A stretch of DNA of 64,000 nt from Onthophagus taurus. Its lineage: Eukaryota; Arthropoda; Insecta; Coleoptera; Scarabaeidae. The stretch spans positions 5,277,501-5,341,500 of the forward strand of contig NC_091971.1 in NCBI RefSeq assembly GCF_036711975.1, in the 5' to 3' direction. A program made the position numbers and the translations under genes. Shown here one piece after another: positions 12,263 through 23,530 of the stretch (the stretch's first letter is position 1; the number at the start of each line of letters is the position of its first letter). Under the pieces are notes generated by a model. The model made no database searches and had not been told where the DNA came from. It saw only the letters and a program-made list of their open reading frames with translations.

Positions 12263-13850
12263 TATATCTAAATATTTAACACGATATTAAGAGTATTTAC
12301 ATATAATGATTGTGATGATATAAATTGACGATTTCGAAGGAATCACTTCCTCATCTACGTAATACTCGAGGATAGAAACCAATTTCAAACCAGCAGCCGC
12401 ACAATGCACAACGCCCTACAGAAGCTAGCAAGTTCGGAACCCCAATGAAATAATTATAAGAAAATGAAGCCCGAAAATGCATGCTGCGGGATAATTTACA
12501 TCGACGTTGTTGTCAAAAGCAACCTTATTGAAAATATGGCTGAAAAAAGAAATTAGGAGCAATCAGCGACAATGTGGAACTAGGACGACTTTCATGATGA
12601 AAAATCTACTGGAAGAACGCCATCGAAGATTTGCTAATGATACTCCTTGAGATGCTTAAATGCTATACAGTTGATAAAGTCGGAATTCATATAATTTGGA
12701 ACCTAAGTATAGGAAGCAGAAGTTATCAATCAAGAACAACGAGATCTTTTAATTGTGGAGGAAGGAAAAATGGAGATCATCATCATCAAGAGTTAGACTA
12801 GAAAGCTCCGAGTGTTATCATTACAACCACAATCAAGAATGCTTGATTATCATTTAACTTTTGCATTGACGTTCTCCAGAAGGACTTGGTTAACTTCAAT
12901 TAACTACATTATCGAACAGTCAAAAAATAAATCTAGATCAACTTGGTCGGTAAATTTTAATAGACCAAATGCAAACAAACAAAATACAGTGGATATAAAC
13001 CCTAATATCCTTAATAATTTCTTTATGAATGAGGCCAATACCATTGTTTTTTCGGCTTGGTCCTCTGGCTATTTCTTCTTCGAATGTGTGCCTTCTAAAC
13101 TTTAACGATGTTCCTGCGTTTTCGTTTGCGCAGGTATCAGAATGTGAGATTAGAGGTCTCTTCCAGAATTTAAAGTCTAGTGGGACTCGAGACGTCTACG
13201 GTGTTCCAACAAAGGCGATTAAATGCAATATAAGTATATTTGTGAAACCTTTAACTACACTGGTCAACTTCTTGCATATTTCCTGATGCATTAAAGGTTG
13301 CGTTCGTTATTCCTGGTTTCAAGGGAGGCGATAAAAATGACTGTTCCAATTATCGACCCATCAGGCATACTCCCAACACTACTTGTGAATTTCATGAACG
13401 TTTGTTATGATGGGTAGATCCCAACAAGTTAAATGCGGAGACTGCCTCTCTGAGTATCTTCCTATTGCAAGAGGCACCTCTCAGGGATCAATTTTGGGGC
13501 CCTTTTTGTTTATTCTCTTTTTTAATGATTTTCCAAGGTATTTGGGCGGGGATGTGAAATATTTGTTATATGCGAATGACGCAACGCTGCTGGTGAGTGG
13601 TGATGCGTATGAGGAAGTGTTGTCCTCGTCGAGCGGGTTGCTGATGGCAGCAAATGAGTAGTGTGTTGCCAATGAGCTTTGCTTAAATAACGAAAAGACA
13701 ACCCAATCACTGTTCAATCTTAGACACCATCATCTAAAGGAACTTTCCTCCACTACATTTCTGGGGTTAACACAGAGTTCTCCGGATTTGAATTTTGTGG
13801 CTCATACGACGGAGATAGGGAAAAAGATTGCTCGAAACATTTTCTTATTG

Positions 13851-14234
13851 GAATTAGAATTGTGTATTTTCCTTATCATCGTGTGAATTAATGAAACTAA
13901 ATATTGCACTTAAACGACGATATTAAATTTATTGTATATAAATTAGGTTTCTACCGGTTTCGACTGTGTGACAGTCATCTTCAGAAAATCGACGTCATCG
14001 AATATGAACTTAAACGGGAGCTCATCGAAACGAAATCTGAAAGTTCCTTGACAATAAACTATTATAATAACTTATTAATTTAATTTTAGATGTGACAAGC
14101 AAAGTGTATAGTTGTAGGTGCGACAACATTTTGCAGTTTTTGACAGTTGTTTACACAATTTACATGTTGTCGGTAGAAATCTAATTTATATACAATAAAT
14201 ATCATGGTTTAAGTGCAATATTTAGTTTCATTAA
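13851..14234 (-). mobile_element. 384-bp hammerhead-ribozyme element in the LINE
   Basis: Flanked by an 11-bp direct repeat, TTTTCTTATTG, at 13840-13850 and 14235-14245. Removing one repeat and the insert restores the LINE reading frame. Inverted arms of about 75 bp start AATTAATGAAACTAAATATT at about 13886, with the complement ending at 14234. The left arm runs into a hammerhead on the minus strand. The element has no ORF. Its size and architecture resemble the outer element at 9650-11552, so the two may be one family. Confidence 0.85.
13946..13990 (-). ncRNA. Type I hammerhead ribozyme
   Basis: On the minus strand: core CTGAAGA, a five-pair stem II GACTG/CAGTC closed by a short loop, core GAAA, then C-CG-G and a GTA triplet. 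Stem I is weaker (three A-U pairs plus one G-U next to the core, a mismatch, then G-C). The core is intact. The weak stem I may lower activity. Confidence 0.82.
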
Positions 14235-14624
14235 TTTTCTTATTGCGCACATTGGTAGTTTCGGTGTCTGCTGAGGTAGCCAGAATCGCCTATTTCGCAG
14301 TGATTCACTCAATTATAAGTTATTGTATAATTGCTTGGGGGGGAAGCACAGCTAGCTCCCACATATTTGGTCTACAGCGCAGACCTTTGAGGTTCATTTC
14401 AAAGCTGAGCTATAGAGATGATTGCCGTCACGTCTTCAGACAGCTGAAAGTTGTGACATACCATCTGTGTTTATTTTGGAATGTCTTTCATACATTTACA
14501 ATAATAGAAACAAATACTGCACGCATGCTGACCTGCAAAATTATGAGACGCGAAATATTTATGTTGACCTTTGTCGATTGAGTGGAACGCAAAAAAGCTA
14601 TAGATATACTGCTCATGTCTTATA

Positions 14625-15095
14625 CAGGTGTCCCGAAACTCAACGTCAAGCGGGCACCGGGTGAGAGGCCAACCCAAACCTGTTCTGGTAAAAATGAGAA
14701 AAAAATTCCATATCTCTTAGTTAAGTAGTAATAGACATATTTTTGAAAATGTTAAAAATCGGTCCTCTACATCATATCTTTAGACCATGCTACTGTAGAA
14801 GTTACAAATCAAACAACAAAAATCGTTAGTTTTGCAAAAAAATATATTAATTTGATTGAGTTAAGGTTGAAAGAATTTATGTCTATCAAGTTTGACACAC
14901 GATTTCTAAAAGAAGGAGTAGTACAACACCCTTCGCAAGTAATTTTAACTTACTTACCTTTAACTTACTTTTCTTAAAATATGTCTATTACCACTTAACT
15001 AAGAGACATAGAATTTTTTTCTTATTTTTACCAGAACAGGTATGGGTTGGCCTCTCACCCGGTGCCCGCTTGACGTTGAGTTTTGGGACAGCCTG
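14625..15095. mobile_element. TA-flanked MITE in the LINE
   Basis: Begins CAGGTGTCCCGAAACTCAAC and ends with the complement at 15095, flanked by TA at 14623-14624 and 15096-15097. The arms are about 90 bp or longer. The insertion splits the C-terminal part of the LINE reading frame. No coding sequence. Confidence 0.88.
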
Positions 15096-15229
15096 TATAA
15101 TAAATTGCCCTCGGAAATTAGAACACTCCAAAAAAATAAATTTTTAAATGTTATGAGGGAGTTTTTGCTAAGAAATGCGTTCTACTCAGTCGATGAATAT
15201 CTAAGTAGCAGTGTTACTATGTAATTTGA

Positions 15230-17389
15230 GTTTATGATTAGTGTGTTGAACTGTACTGATTTTTGTATATGACAAGTGTAAGTCCTAGCATTGGCAGAAT
15301 AAGAATATTCTTCTATTCTTATCCAGCGATGGCTATTCTAATAACGTTTCCTTTCAAAGTGATAAATCAAATGCAAAAAGCTCAGTACAAATTCACAGCA
15401 CAAATGAAATGTTTACACAAAGTAATTTATCCACGTTGTATTTTAAAACCACGCAATAATCCCTGTGTTTATCAACTAGAAAATAAGCTAAAAACATACA
15501 GATTATAATTTCGGAAAAACTTTTTTGTTTGCGGACGTTCGATAAACGTTATCTCTTTGTTTACCATCTATATACACCCCCACATAAAATCTCTTGTGTA
15601 TTCACGATCGATATATTTATTTACATTTTTCTTAGTATATTAAAATGATTTTTTTGAAAGAATTAAATGTGCATAAATAAAAGAGGAGATGAGGTAATAG
15701 TTAATTATGCAATTTTGCATGTTGATAGCGTACGCCATTGAAAGAGAATGATTGAGTCTCGTTAAAAGGTTGTAAACGTCCGCGAATCGTGCACTAAATT
15801 CCGATCCACGCGTCTGATAAGCCGCATTAACCGCTCATTTGAATTCCTTCCGCGATGGGGTTTCGTCCCTCGTACGTTTTTATTGGTCCCAAAAAGAACT
15901 CTCTCATCCAGAAAATGAGTTAATGAATTAATCAGAAACGAAGAAGTGAGGCGACATGTTTTTGTGGGTTTAAAAATAAATACATTGACCGAGAGAAACA
16001 AGTTCTTATTTTTGTGTGCTATTTCATTTTTTCACCAGGTCTATTTTTGGATTTTATCTTCTTGCGACGTTTTCTGGCGCTTCAGAAGCTGATATAACTT
16101 TACGGCGCCACCGGGTTCCGTTTTCTTCTTTCGTCGCGTGCCGTTGTAACGTTAATTATCCTGTTTACTAAAGGTTTCCAAAACTAACTTCAAATATTTT
16201 CGGTGAAACTCACACTCGCACCTTTAATATAAAAGAACCTTTCGTGACTATTAAATACGCATTACCGATTCTTTTACGCACGCAACCCAACGGAAACTAT
16301 AATTTTTAAGAAGAACCGGGAGATATTAAAAAAGAAAATAATATCTTAATGTGTCTCCATAAATTTCTTTATTACTATAATAATTTTTTTTAACTTTGAA
16401 GTAACATTAATTTTTGTGCCAACAAAAAATGTTAAAATCAAAGTAAAAAATTTAACAATCTATTTTGGGCATAAAAAACACACCACGTTTTAATATAGAA
16501 AAAAAAATAGTAAATCGCGTAATGAATTATTCAAATCTTTTCATAAATTCACTCGTCACGTTACGCATATTGGATAAAAAGAATATATAAGAAATACATT
16601 AAGAATTTTAAGTAGAAAGTGATATTAAAATGACGTCATTGCGTAGAATTAAATAAGATTATAATTTGATTAGAAGGACAAAATTGAAACTGCGGTGACC
16701 TGAAAATTTAATGCGGGAACCTTTTTTTTATATCCTACGTCGATCTCCTCTGATTTCTATCCTTCCTCCCCACGCGTCGAAAATTATTGACGAAAAACTC
16801 TTTCTCGGGGAAATTTTATGTCGATGAATACTTCCCCAAATGTATCGTCTGAACAGGATTGGGGGAACGAAGGCTTCGCCAGTATTTTCGTAGAGAGTGC
16901 AAACGACGGATGATTTAAAGCACTCGTGGTGATGACATTTGATAGAAAAAGATAACCAAGTCGGGAGTAATTGTGATAATAGCAGGACGTAAGCTTCTAT
17001 ATTCGTCATTGTTCTCTATCTCGATTTTTACAGCATTCTTTGTTCAACTTCTAAACCATAAATCTTTTGAATATTATTTTTATAACGCACTCATGTGCTA
17101 AAATGTTTCATCTATAGCATAGTTGAGGCGACGCACAGTGTTAGCAAGTTTGAAATTACCTGCCATAACATAATTTTACTAATTTTCCAATCCCTAATCA
17201 CTAATCCATAAATGCAACAAAAAAAGTGGCATAAAAATGTCAACATATGGTATCTCAATTTTGGGACACCTGTACATTTCAATTTTATCTCAAAAAATGC
17301 GTGTTAAAAAATATAACATAGATATTCAAGAATTTTTTCTGGAAGAATATCCCTCAAATTTTTATCGAATTAATTTCATACTTTATGTA
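15230..17389. other. No gene recognised
   Basis: Contains the 3' flank of the LINE, then unique sequence. GC-richer islands occur at about 15,740-16,150 and 16,730-17,010 without repeat structure. Open frames in them (15762-16001 and 16728-17009, both minus) show no domain I recognise. They may be conserved non-coding or untranslated sequence. Confidence 0.4.
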
Positions 17390-17917
17390 CAGGGTGTCCA
17401 AATTTCGATGGGTTTGCAGGGTATCTCAGTTATTATGAAAGATAGAAAGTTGCGGCTTTCGCGAACCTGAGTTACTTTTTTGTGAAACTTACAATGGCGC
17501 AAACCAAATTTTCATAGCCCTCTTCGTTTTTGATATACAGGAAGTGTTTCAAAATTTACGATTTTCAAACACCTCCTGTATCTCAGCTATCCGGAAACGT
17601 AAAACCGGGTTCTAATAGATTTTTTCACGTAGAATCCAATGGTGCACGTAGAATTTTTCTAGTCATCGTAGTTCTAGTCGGTTTTTGAGTTATAAAGAGT
17701 TAAGTATTTTAGAAGTTGAGTATTCAGTGTTTGAGTTGTGTTTATAACTCAAAGACCGTGATGACTAGAAAAATTCTACGTGCACCATTGGATTCCACGT
17801 GAAAAAATCTATTAGAACCCATTTTTACTTTTTTACTAAGATTCCGGATAGCCGAGATACAGGAGGTGTCTGAAAATCGTAAATGTCAAACACTCCCTGT
17901 ATATCAAAAACAAAGAT

Positions 17918-18091
17918 CAAATAAAAACCATATAAAAACTTCTAACTTGCGTTTATTAATATAAAGTCGTACTAGTTTCGGGTTACCCCATCATCAGCGA
18001 CAAAGTCAATGAAGCTATAAAAGGTGCAAAAAGTTAGAAGTTTTTATATGGTTTTTATTTGATCATTATTCTTGCAACATGGATAACTCTT
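17918..18091 (-). mobile_element. 174-bp hammerhead-ribozyme element
   Basis: Flanked by a 14-bp direct repeat, TCAAAAACAAAGAT, at 17904-17917 and 18092-18105. Inside are inverted arms of about 33 bp (ATCAAATAAAAACCATATAA type), with a hammerhead on the minus strand between them. It has no ORF. It lies inside the mariner derivative at 17390-18235 and so is younger than that element. Confidence 0.85.
17966..18001 (-). ncRNA. Type I hammerhead ribozyme
   Basis: On the minus strand: stem I GTCG/CGAC, core CTGATGA, stem II GGG-GTAA-CCC with a GNRA-type loop, core GAAA, minimal stem III C-TA-G, and a GTA triplet. All core positions are intact and both main stems are fully paired. Confidence 0.87.
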
Positions 18092-18597
18092 TCAAAAACA
18101 AAGATGGCTATGAAAATTTGGTTTGCGCCATTGTAAGTTTCACAAAAAAGTAGCTCAGGTTCGCGAAAGCCGCAACTTTCTATCTTTCATAATAACTGAG
18201 ATACCCTGCAAACCCATCGAAATTTGGACACCCTGTACACAGTGTATACAGGGTGTCTCACGTAACTGGTTCGTTAGAACTTTTTTAGGGTCCACTATTT
18301 GTACAGTTTTGAAATTTTGGTAGCATGTGTTGTTCATTCGGAACTTTCGAACTAAAATATTTTCAAGATTGCTGCCACTTCCGGTCTACCGGAAGTAGAC
18401 CATAACCTCGTTATTTTGAATGGAATGCTACAGTTTTTATTACACCTTTTAATTGTCTTTAATTGTTTTTTAATAGTCAACATATTTTTATATATTATAT
18501 ATATATATTATTTTTATACATATATATTTTTTAGTTTCGCTTTTATTTTCAAATATTCGTTTCAAAATCCTAAATTTTGTTTTAAGCACTGTTTATA

Positions 18598-19666
18598 CAG
18601 GGTGTTTCGGTGACTCGGGGAACAAATTTAACCACATATACTAGAGTAAAAATGACGACGATTCATGTAAAAAAAAATTAGTAAAAGTCTTCAAATTTCA
18701 AAGATACAGGCCATCAAAAATAGGAAATTTTAACACATTTTTCCAAAAATGTTAAACACTATTTACAGTAGAACGCTGAAATTTGGTACAGTATAATTCA
18801 ATGTAATGTAAAATCGGTAGACAATTTATGATTTGGATTGGTCCGCGGGAACAATGCTATACAGGCTGTTCCTAAAGTTTGTTTGCTCAGAACTTTTTTA
18901 TTCTATCATAACCCTACATTTATTTTTGCAGTTTCTAATAGCAAATTTAGTTTAGAAACTTTTATTACTCTTAGATAATATTGATAAAAATCACCGTTTT
19001 CGTGTTAAATGCAAAAGTGTTGGGTTCCGATTTCAATAATAGCACCAAAAAAAAGAAATATAAGTTTTTGAACATTTCCTTAAGTATTTTTTATTACTTG
19101 TCTTGTTATTTTATGTACTTTTTTTATTATTCCTATTAGTGTTGTCGTTTTTTTGTTTATTTTTTGTTGATTTTTAATTTATTGTTTTTGGATTCTTTTA
19201 TTAAACCAACTAAAACAAATTAAAAATGTGATTTAGCTAAATCTACACTTGGACATGTTGCATACATAATAGTTATGATAGCTCAGTTCGATTTTTACTT
19301 GTCATTGCCAATTCAGATTATTTATTTATTTATTTTTTTTAGTGTTATTGAATTCGGAGCCTAACATTTTTGCCTTTAATACGAAAACGGTGGTTTTTAT
19401 CAATATTCTCTAAGAGTGATAAAAGTTTCTAAACTAAATTTGTTATTAGAAACTGCAAAAATAAATGTAGGGTTATGATAGAATAAAAAAGTTCTGAGCA
19501 AACAAACTTTAGGAACAGCCTGTATAGCATTGTTTCCACGTACCGATCCAACTCAAAAATTGCTTAATGCTTTTAGGTGATATTAGTTTACACTGTACCA
19601 AATTTCAACGCTTTTCACTCTAGTACATGTGGTTACATTTGTTCCCCAAGTCACCGAAACACCCTG
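18598..19666. mobile_element. Long palindromic TA-flanked element
   Basis: Begins CAGGGTGTTTCGGTGACTCG and ends with the complement, flanked by TA at 18596-18597 and 19667-19668. The arms of about 260 bp run inward to ACAATGC on the left and GCATTGT on the right, where another element (18862-19522) is inserted. Without the inner element it is a nearly complete palindrome of about 410 bp. No coding sequence. Confidence 0.82.
18862..19522. mobile_element. Inner TA-flanked MITE at a palindrome centre
   Basis: Begins CAGGCTGTTCCTAAAGTTTG and ends with the complement, flanked by TA. The arms are about 145 bp (to ATCACCGTTTTCGT). The middle of about 360 bp is AT-rich and non-coding. It lies at the TA in the centre of the surrounding palindrome. 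Confidence 0.82.
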
Positions 19667-22232
19667 TAGATGAAATAAATCCTAGCTAACCATTAAGGAG
19701 ATATTATAATGGTATTAAACATTTAGTTGTAATTAGATTTTTGGCCAGATATTCATAACTTCCTAACACTGTGCGACGGTTACCTTGGATAAGAATTCCT
19801 ACAACTAGAGTAGTTACATTGATTTTATCGGATACTCCTGCCATAAACGTCTCGGCTTGGTCTCTATCAACGTGGTGATTTCCAATCTTCTGTCGACGTG
19901 GTATTAAGTGTAGTACTTATTCCATGTTCTAAGTTTGTCTCCAAAATGATTCCCATCTTTGTATCAATGTGATATTTATCATAACATCTCCACAGCAAGT
20001 GGCCTGTTTAGCAATAATATCGAATTTTATATCAATATGAGATTAATTGTAGCGCCTCGGTCGTAAATGACCTTGATTTAATAAAATTTTTTCACAAATC
20101 TCATAAAAAGTTTGATCTATACAGCAAAATAATACCGAATTTTATATCAATATGAAATTAATTGTAGCTCCTGGGTCGTAAATGACCTTGATTTAATCAG
20201 GTTTTATCATTAAAACTTTGATTAAGAAAGTTTAATCTGTTTTTCTTTTTTAATTTGATTTTTTAATGTGTTTCTATTTTCTTATATTCAAATGTAATCT
20301 AAATCTAACTTTGATGATGAACCTATTTAATTTTTTAAGCCGTTTTTTTACGGTAATTAAAAATAGTTCAAATTTAAACCTTCCCATTGTCCGGGTTCGA
20401 TTAATCATCTCAAAGTTATTAAAATTCTATGAAACCAAACGATTAAAAATTTCTATTAGAGCAAATCCATTAAATTCCGTAAAATATACTCACGACGTGT
20501 TCGACCTTCAGGTTACAAGATCCATAATTGCCACGAAACTCAAAATAAAAAATACTTCGTGCGTGGATGGCTGCCAGCTAAGCAATTAACGCGAGAGATG
20601 CTTCTATAACATCGTTGGCAGGTGCTAATTTTTTCGATATCAATCTTTCACCGTATAAAACAGAGAGAGAATTTTAATCTGTGTCATTTAATAGCCGGCG
20701 GGGAGTTGTAAAATATTGAATTAACGTTTTCGAATCAACGTTCAAACCGGGCGACTTCAGCGATCGACGATCCGAAAAGATTTGCGGTCGTAAAAGCGCA
20801 AAGATCTCTGAAAGAACGACAAGGATTTTTAACGTTACCGAGGACCAATTATCAAAAGTGCGTTCGAAAAAGGTTCGTAATTGTAATATCCCCTGCTATT
20901 ATCGTGAAACGAACCGCATTTCAAGAATCCCAAAATGATTACTTTGCAATCGCTGGTTACAAATGGAATTACAAACCAAAAGACTGAAATTTGAGATAAT
21001 GGCGAATTGAGTAAAAAAAATTCCTCATCATCAGAAGAAATTTCAAGCGATTTTAGAGATCTGCTGACAAGTTGTTTTTTTAAATCGATATTTAAACGCT
21101 TCATTCAAATACCGTTAAAATTTCTTTGGTGAGGATAGATGTTTTATACAAAAGTAACATGTTGATGTAAACAACGGAGGTTGTAAATATAATTTTAATC
21201 AGAACTCAAATATCAAAGTTAAAATGGTATTTATTTTTTTGTGCAAAGGGATTTAAAATTATAACGTACACTTAAATTAATTTTGCAGGTTTTAATTAAT
21301 GTTAGCCTACATGGGATTATCGAACCGTAAATTTGAAACAATTTATTAATTGTAGCGAGTCGTAACGATTTAAATTGTTTTACATTTCCAAATTTATTAA
21401 TTTAAAAACATCAATAATTTTTAATTATTTTTATTACAAAAAAAAAACTGTCTGAAAGTAAATTTTTCATTCTAAGAATACCATTAGCCCAGATTTTTCT
21501 TAAAAGACGTCAGAATGTACGAAACAGAAAGATTCGAATTAATCTAGTCTCATTTCAACCTCAACGTGATGCGACAACAACGATAGAAGAACCTAGAGGG
21601 TGATTTATTCCAAAAAGTAAAGACATCATTATTTCTCACGTTATCGCTTTCTTGGAGATTGTTGTGTGTGGTGGCGAAGAAATGTCCGCCTTCGCGAATT
21701 ACGGGCCCCGTCGGAGAACCGGATTAAATCCCGTAATATATTAAAAGATCCCCTCTTTCTGGATCCCCGCAAACGTCTCCAAGGCCGCAAGGCAAACCAC
21801 AACGGTATCGCGCAAAATAAAGCACTCTTCCATCCCGTTTCGGGAGATTCGCTTCCCGTTCGGTCCGCGGGCTCTATTTTTAAACCGGGGAATAACGTTC
21901 CTCGTAAAGATAAGGTTGAAGCTTTGTTATGAGTGGTCACTTCTGCCGTACGGAATTTAAACATTTTCTTTGTCTTCTATTGTTTAACATTTAATAAATA
22001 ATTTTTCTCGAAATCCATAGAAAGATTTAAGTCAGTGAGCAACCTTAGAAATTCTTTGACATCATTAGATATTCCTTGATGTTCTTGGAAACCAGAGATA
22101 TCAGCTGATTTATTACAACGTTATAGAAGCAGAATTAATTTCAAGTCCGATTTGCATCATACGTCTAAGAACTGATTTAGATACGACACTTAGATACACC
22201 AAGAAATTCTACAATAGAAAAAATAGATGAAC
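19667..22232. other. No gene recognised; one 115-bp duplication
   Basis: A 115-bp tandem duplication (units with CGAATTTTATATCAATATGA) begins at 20,021 and 20,136. GC-richer unique islands are at 20,590-20,830 and 21,600-21,940. The overlapping frames at 21641-21964 (both strands) look like a by-product of base composition. A single copy of the 24-kb repeat motif (GATTTATTACAACGTTATAG) lies at about 22,107. I recognise no protein. Confidence 0.45.
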
Positions 22233-22501
22233 CTAACAGGACTGCCACATCCATTGTTGTTTTGTAGCCCACTACGGGTTGGTTGCCCGCACTCCACGTC
22301 ACACTATTTGCCACGCCCAGTTAACTGTCATTAAGTTCTATGCGTTTGTTTTGTGTTTTTAGAGGTTATACGATAGACATTTGATTTGCTTTTGAAGTTA
22401 ATATGAATACATATACGATATAACCTCTGAAAATACACAGCGAACGCATAAAACACAATAACAGCTGACTGTCATAACAATGGATGTAGCAGTCCTGTTA
22501 G
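22233..22501. mobile_element. Short TIR element (about 270 bp)
   Basis: The ends are inverted: CTAACAGGACTGCCACATCC at the left and the complement of CTAACAGGACTGCTACATCC at the right. An inner inverted pair carries GAGGTTATACGAT and GCGTTTGTTTTGTG-type blocks. There is no ORF and the target duplication is unclear. Superfamily unknown. Confidence 0.65.
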
Positions 22502-22603
22502 AATCTACTCTCCTTGAGATGAACCTACAATTTCGAGCCAGTGTCATTTTCTAGATGTTAGTATGAAATTGAAAGTCTATGCCTTTTATTTTATTTAGAA
22601 TTT

Positions 22604-22644
22604 AAGTCTAACTAGTTTCGGCCCTTAGCCATCTTCAGAGACTC
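22604..22644 (-). ncRNA. Type I hammerhead ribozyme
   Basis: On the minus strand: six-pair stem I GAGTCT/AGACTT (one G-U), core CTGAAGA, stem II GGC-TAAGG-GCC, core GAAA, stem III C-TA-G, and a GTT triplet. It fits the GUH cleavage rule, although GUU is usually a slower triplet than GUC or GUA. Confidence 0.82.
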
Positions 22645-22849
22645 TACAAATAATTTAACATCTCTCATCTTATCCATTTTACAAACGACAGCGGTAGGTA
22701 GCGGTAGTTAGCATAAGATATCACTATGTTGCATATTTTTATTGCACTTAAATTACAACTAACACTAGATCTAGAACTAGAAAGTTTCGGGTTTAGCCGT
22801 GCGTCTTCAGACCTACTAAACGGCTAAAATGGTTAGTTCTAGTTTTACA

Positions 22850-23530
22850 CTAGCACTAAAATAACCTTTAAAGTGAGTCCAAATTTGAGGCATTTATCTC
22901 AAAAAACAAAAAAGTACGAACATTCAACTTTTAATTTTGACATATTTGTCAACTTCATAAAAAATCCTTTAAAATGAGTCCAAACTCGACATATTTAACT
23001 TTAATATTAATGGAAATACAATCACTTCCGGTTTGAAACGTCAACGTCAATTTTGACATATTTGTCATCTTCATTAAAAAACCTTTAAAATAAGTCCATT
23101 ATATCAAAAAACAAAAAAGTTAGAATAAAAAACATTAAACCCGAAGTTAGCAACAATAAAGATAGCACTTTAATTTTTAAATATTAATACCAACCTTAAT
23201 TTTTTATTTTTTTTATTTTATTTATGTTCTTGTGACAAATATTAAGACATTTGATAAAAATTAAGAATATGTCAAAATGACATTGACATTTTAAACCGGA
23301 AGTTGCTTATATCTCGAGTAATATTGGAATTAAACGTATCATGTTTGGACTCATTTTAAAGGATTTTTCACGACGATTACAAATATGTCAAAATTGACGT
23401 TGACATTCTTAACCGGAAGTTGACCATAACTTCATTAATATTGAAGATAAATATGTCGTGTTTGTACTCATTTTAAAGGATTTTTAATGAAGATTACAAA
23501 TATGTCAAAATTGAGGTTGATTCTTGAATT
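22850..23530. repeat. Two pairs of ~137-bp tandem repeats facing each other
   Basis: Units contain TTTAAAATGAGTCCAAACTC, a CCGGTTT block and TTTTGACATATTTGTC. Forward units occupy about 22,860-23,110 and reverse units about 23,265-23,520, meeting near 23,160. The long inverted symmetry would let a transcript fold into extended double-stranded RNA. Confidence 0.65.

Larger units (their letters stand above)
12812..15225 (+). pseudogene. Non-LTR (LINE) retrotransposon, broken
   Basis: Reverse-transcriptase ORF2 remains of a LINE of the Jockey/I/CR1 type. In order: an endonuclease-RT linker (12890-13030, IIEQSKNKSRSTW), SECEIRGLFQNLKSSGTRD at about 13138, a GGDKNDCSNYRPI stretch at about 13327, the GTSQGSILGPFLFILFFND block at about 13468, and the catalytic box read as YANDATLL (usual YADD) at about 13570. 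Then follow a thumb region and a C-terminal block near 14260-14580 and 15100-15225 (LPSEIRTLQKN). Several frameshifts occur, and two insertions (13851-14234 and 14625-15095) interrupt it. The endonuclease and ORF1 were not recognised. The change at YADD and the shifts make it inactive. Confidence 0.88.
17390..18235. mobile_element. Non-autonomous mariner derivative (family of 47892-49302)
   Basis: The termini CAGGGTGTCCAAATTTCGAT and their complement are flanked by TA. The outer 80 bp of each arm match the ends of the transposase-bearing element at 47892-49302, so this is a non-autonomous relative. It is palindromic over most of its length, with a centre near 17,720 and an internal second arm pair (TCCTGTATCTCAGCTATCCG type). 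A hammerhead element (17918-18091) sits in the right part. Directly downstream, at 18,248, another CAGGGTGTCTCACG end occurs whose partner I did not find. Confidence 0.85.

Noticed and set aside
18246..18320. Another TA-flanked element starting CAGGGTGTCTCACG
   Set aside because: Only one end was found, so limits cannot be given.
21641..21964. Overlapping open frames on both strands
   Set aside because: Low stop frequency follows from higher GC; no domain or splice evidence on either strand.
22779..22815. Fifth hammerhead-like motif (CTGAAGA ... GAAAC)
   Set aside because: Both core halves are present but stem II pairs poorly and the GUH cleavage triplet is missing, so it is treated as a decayed or different motif.
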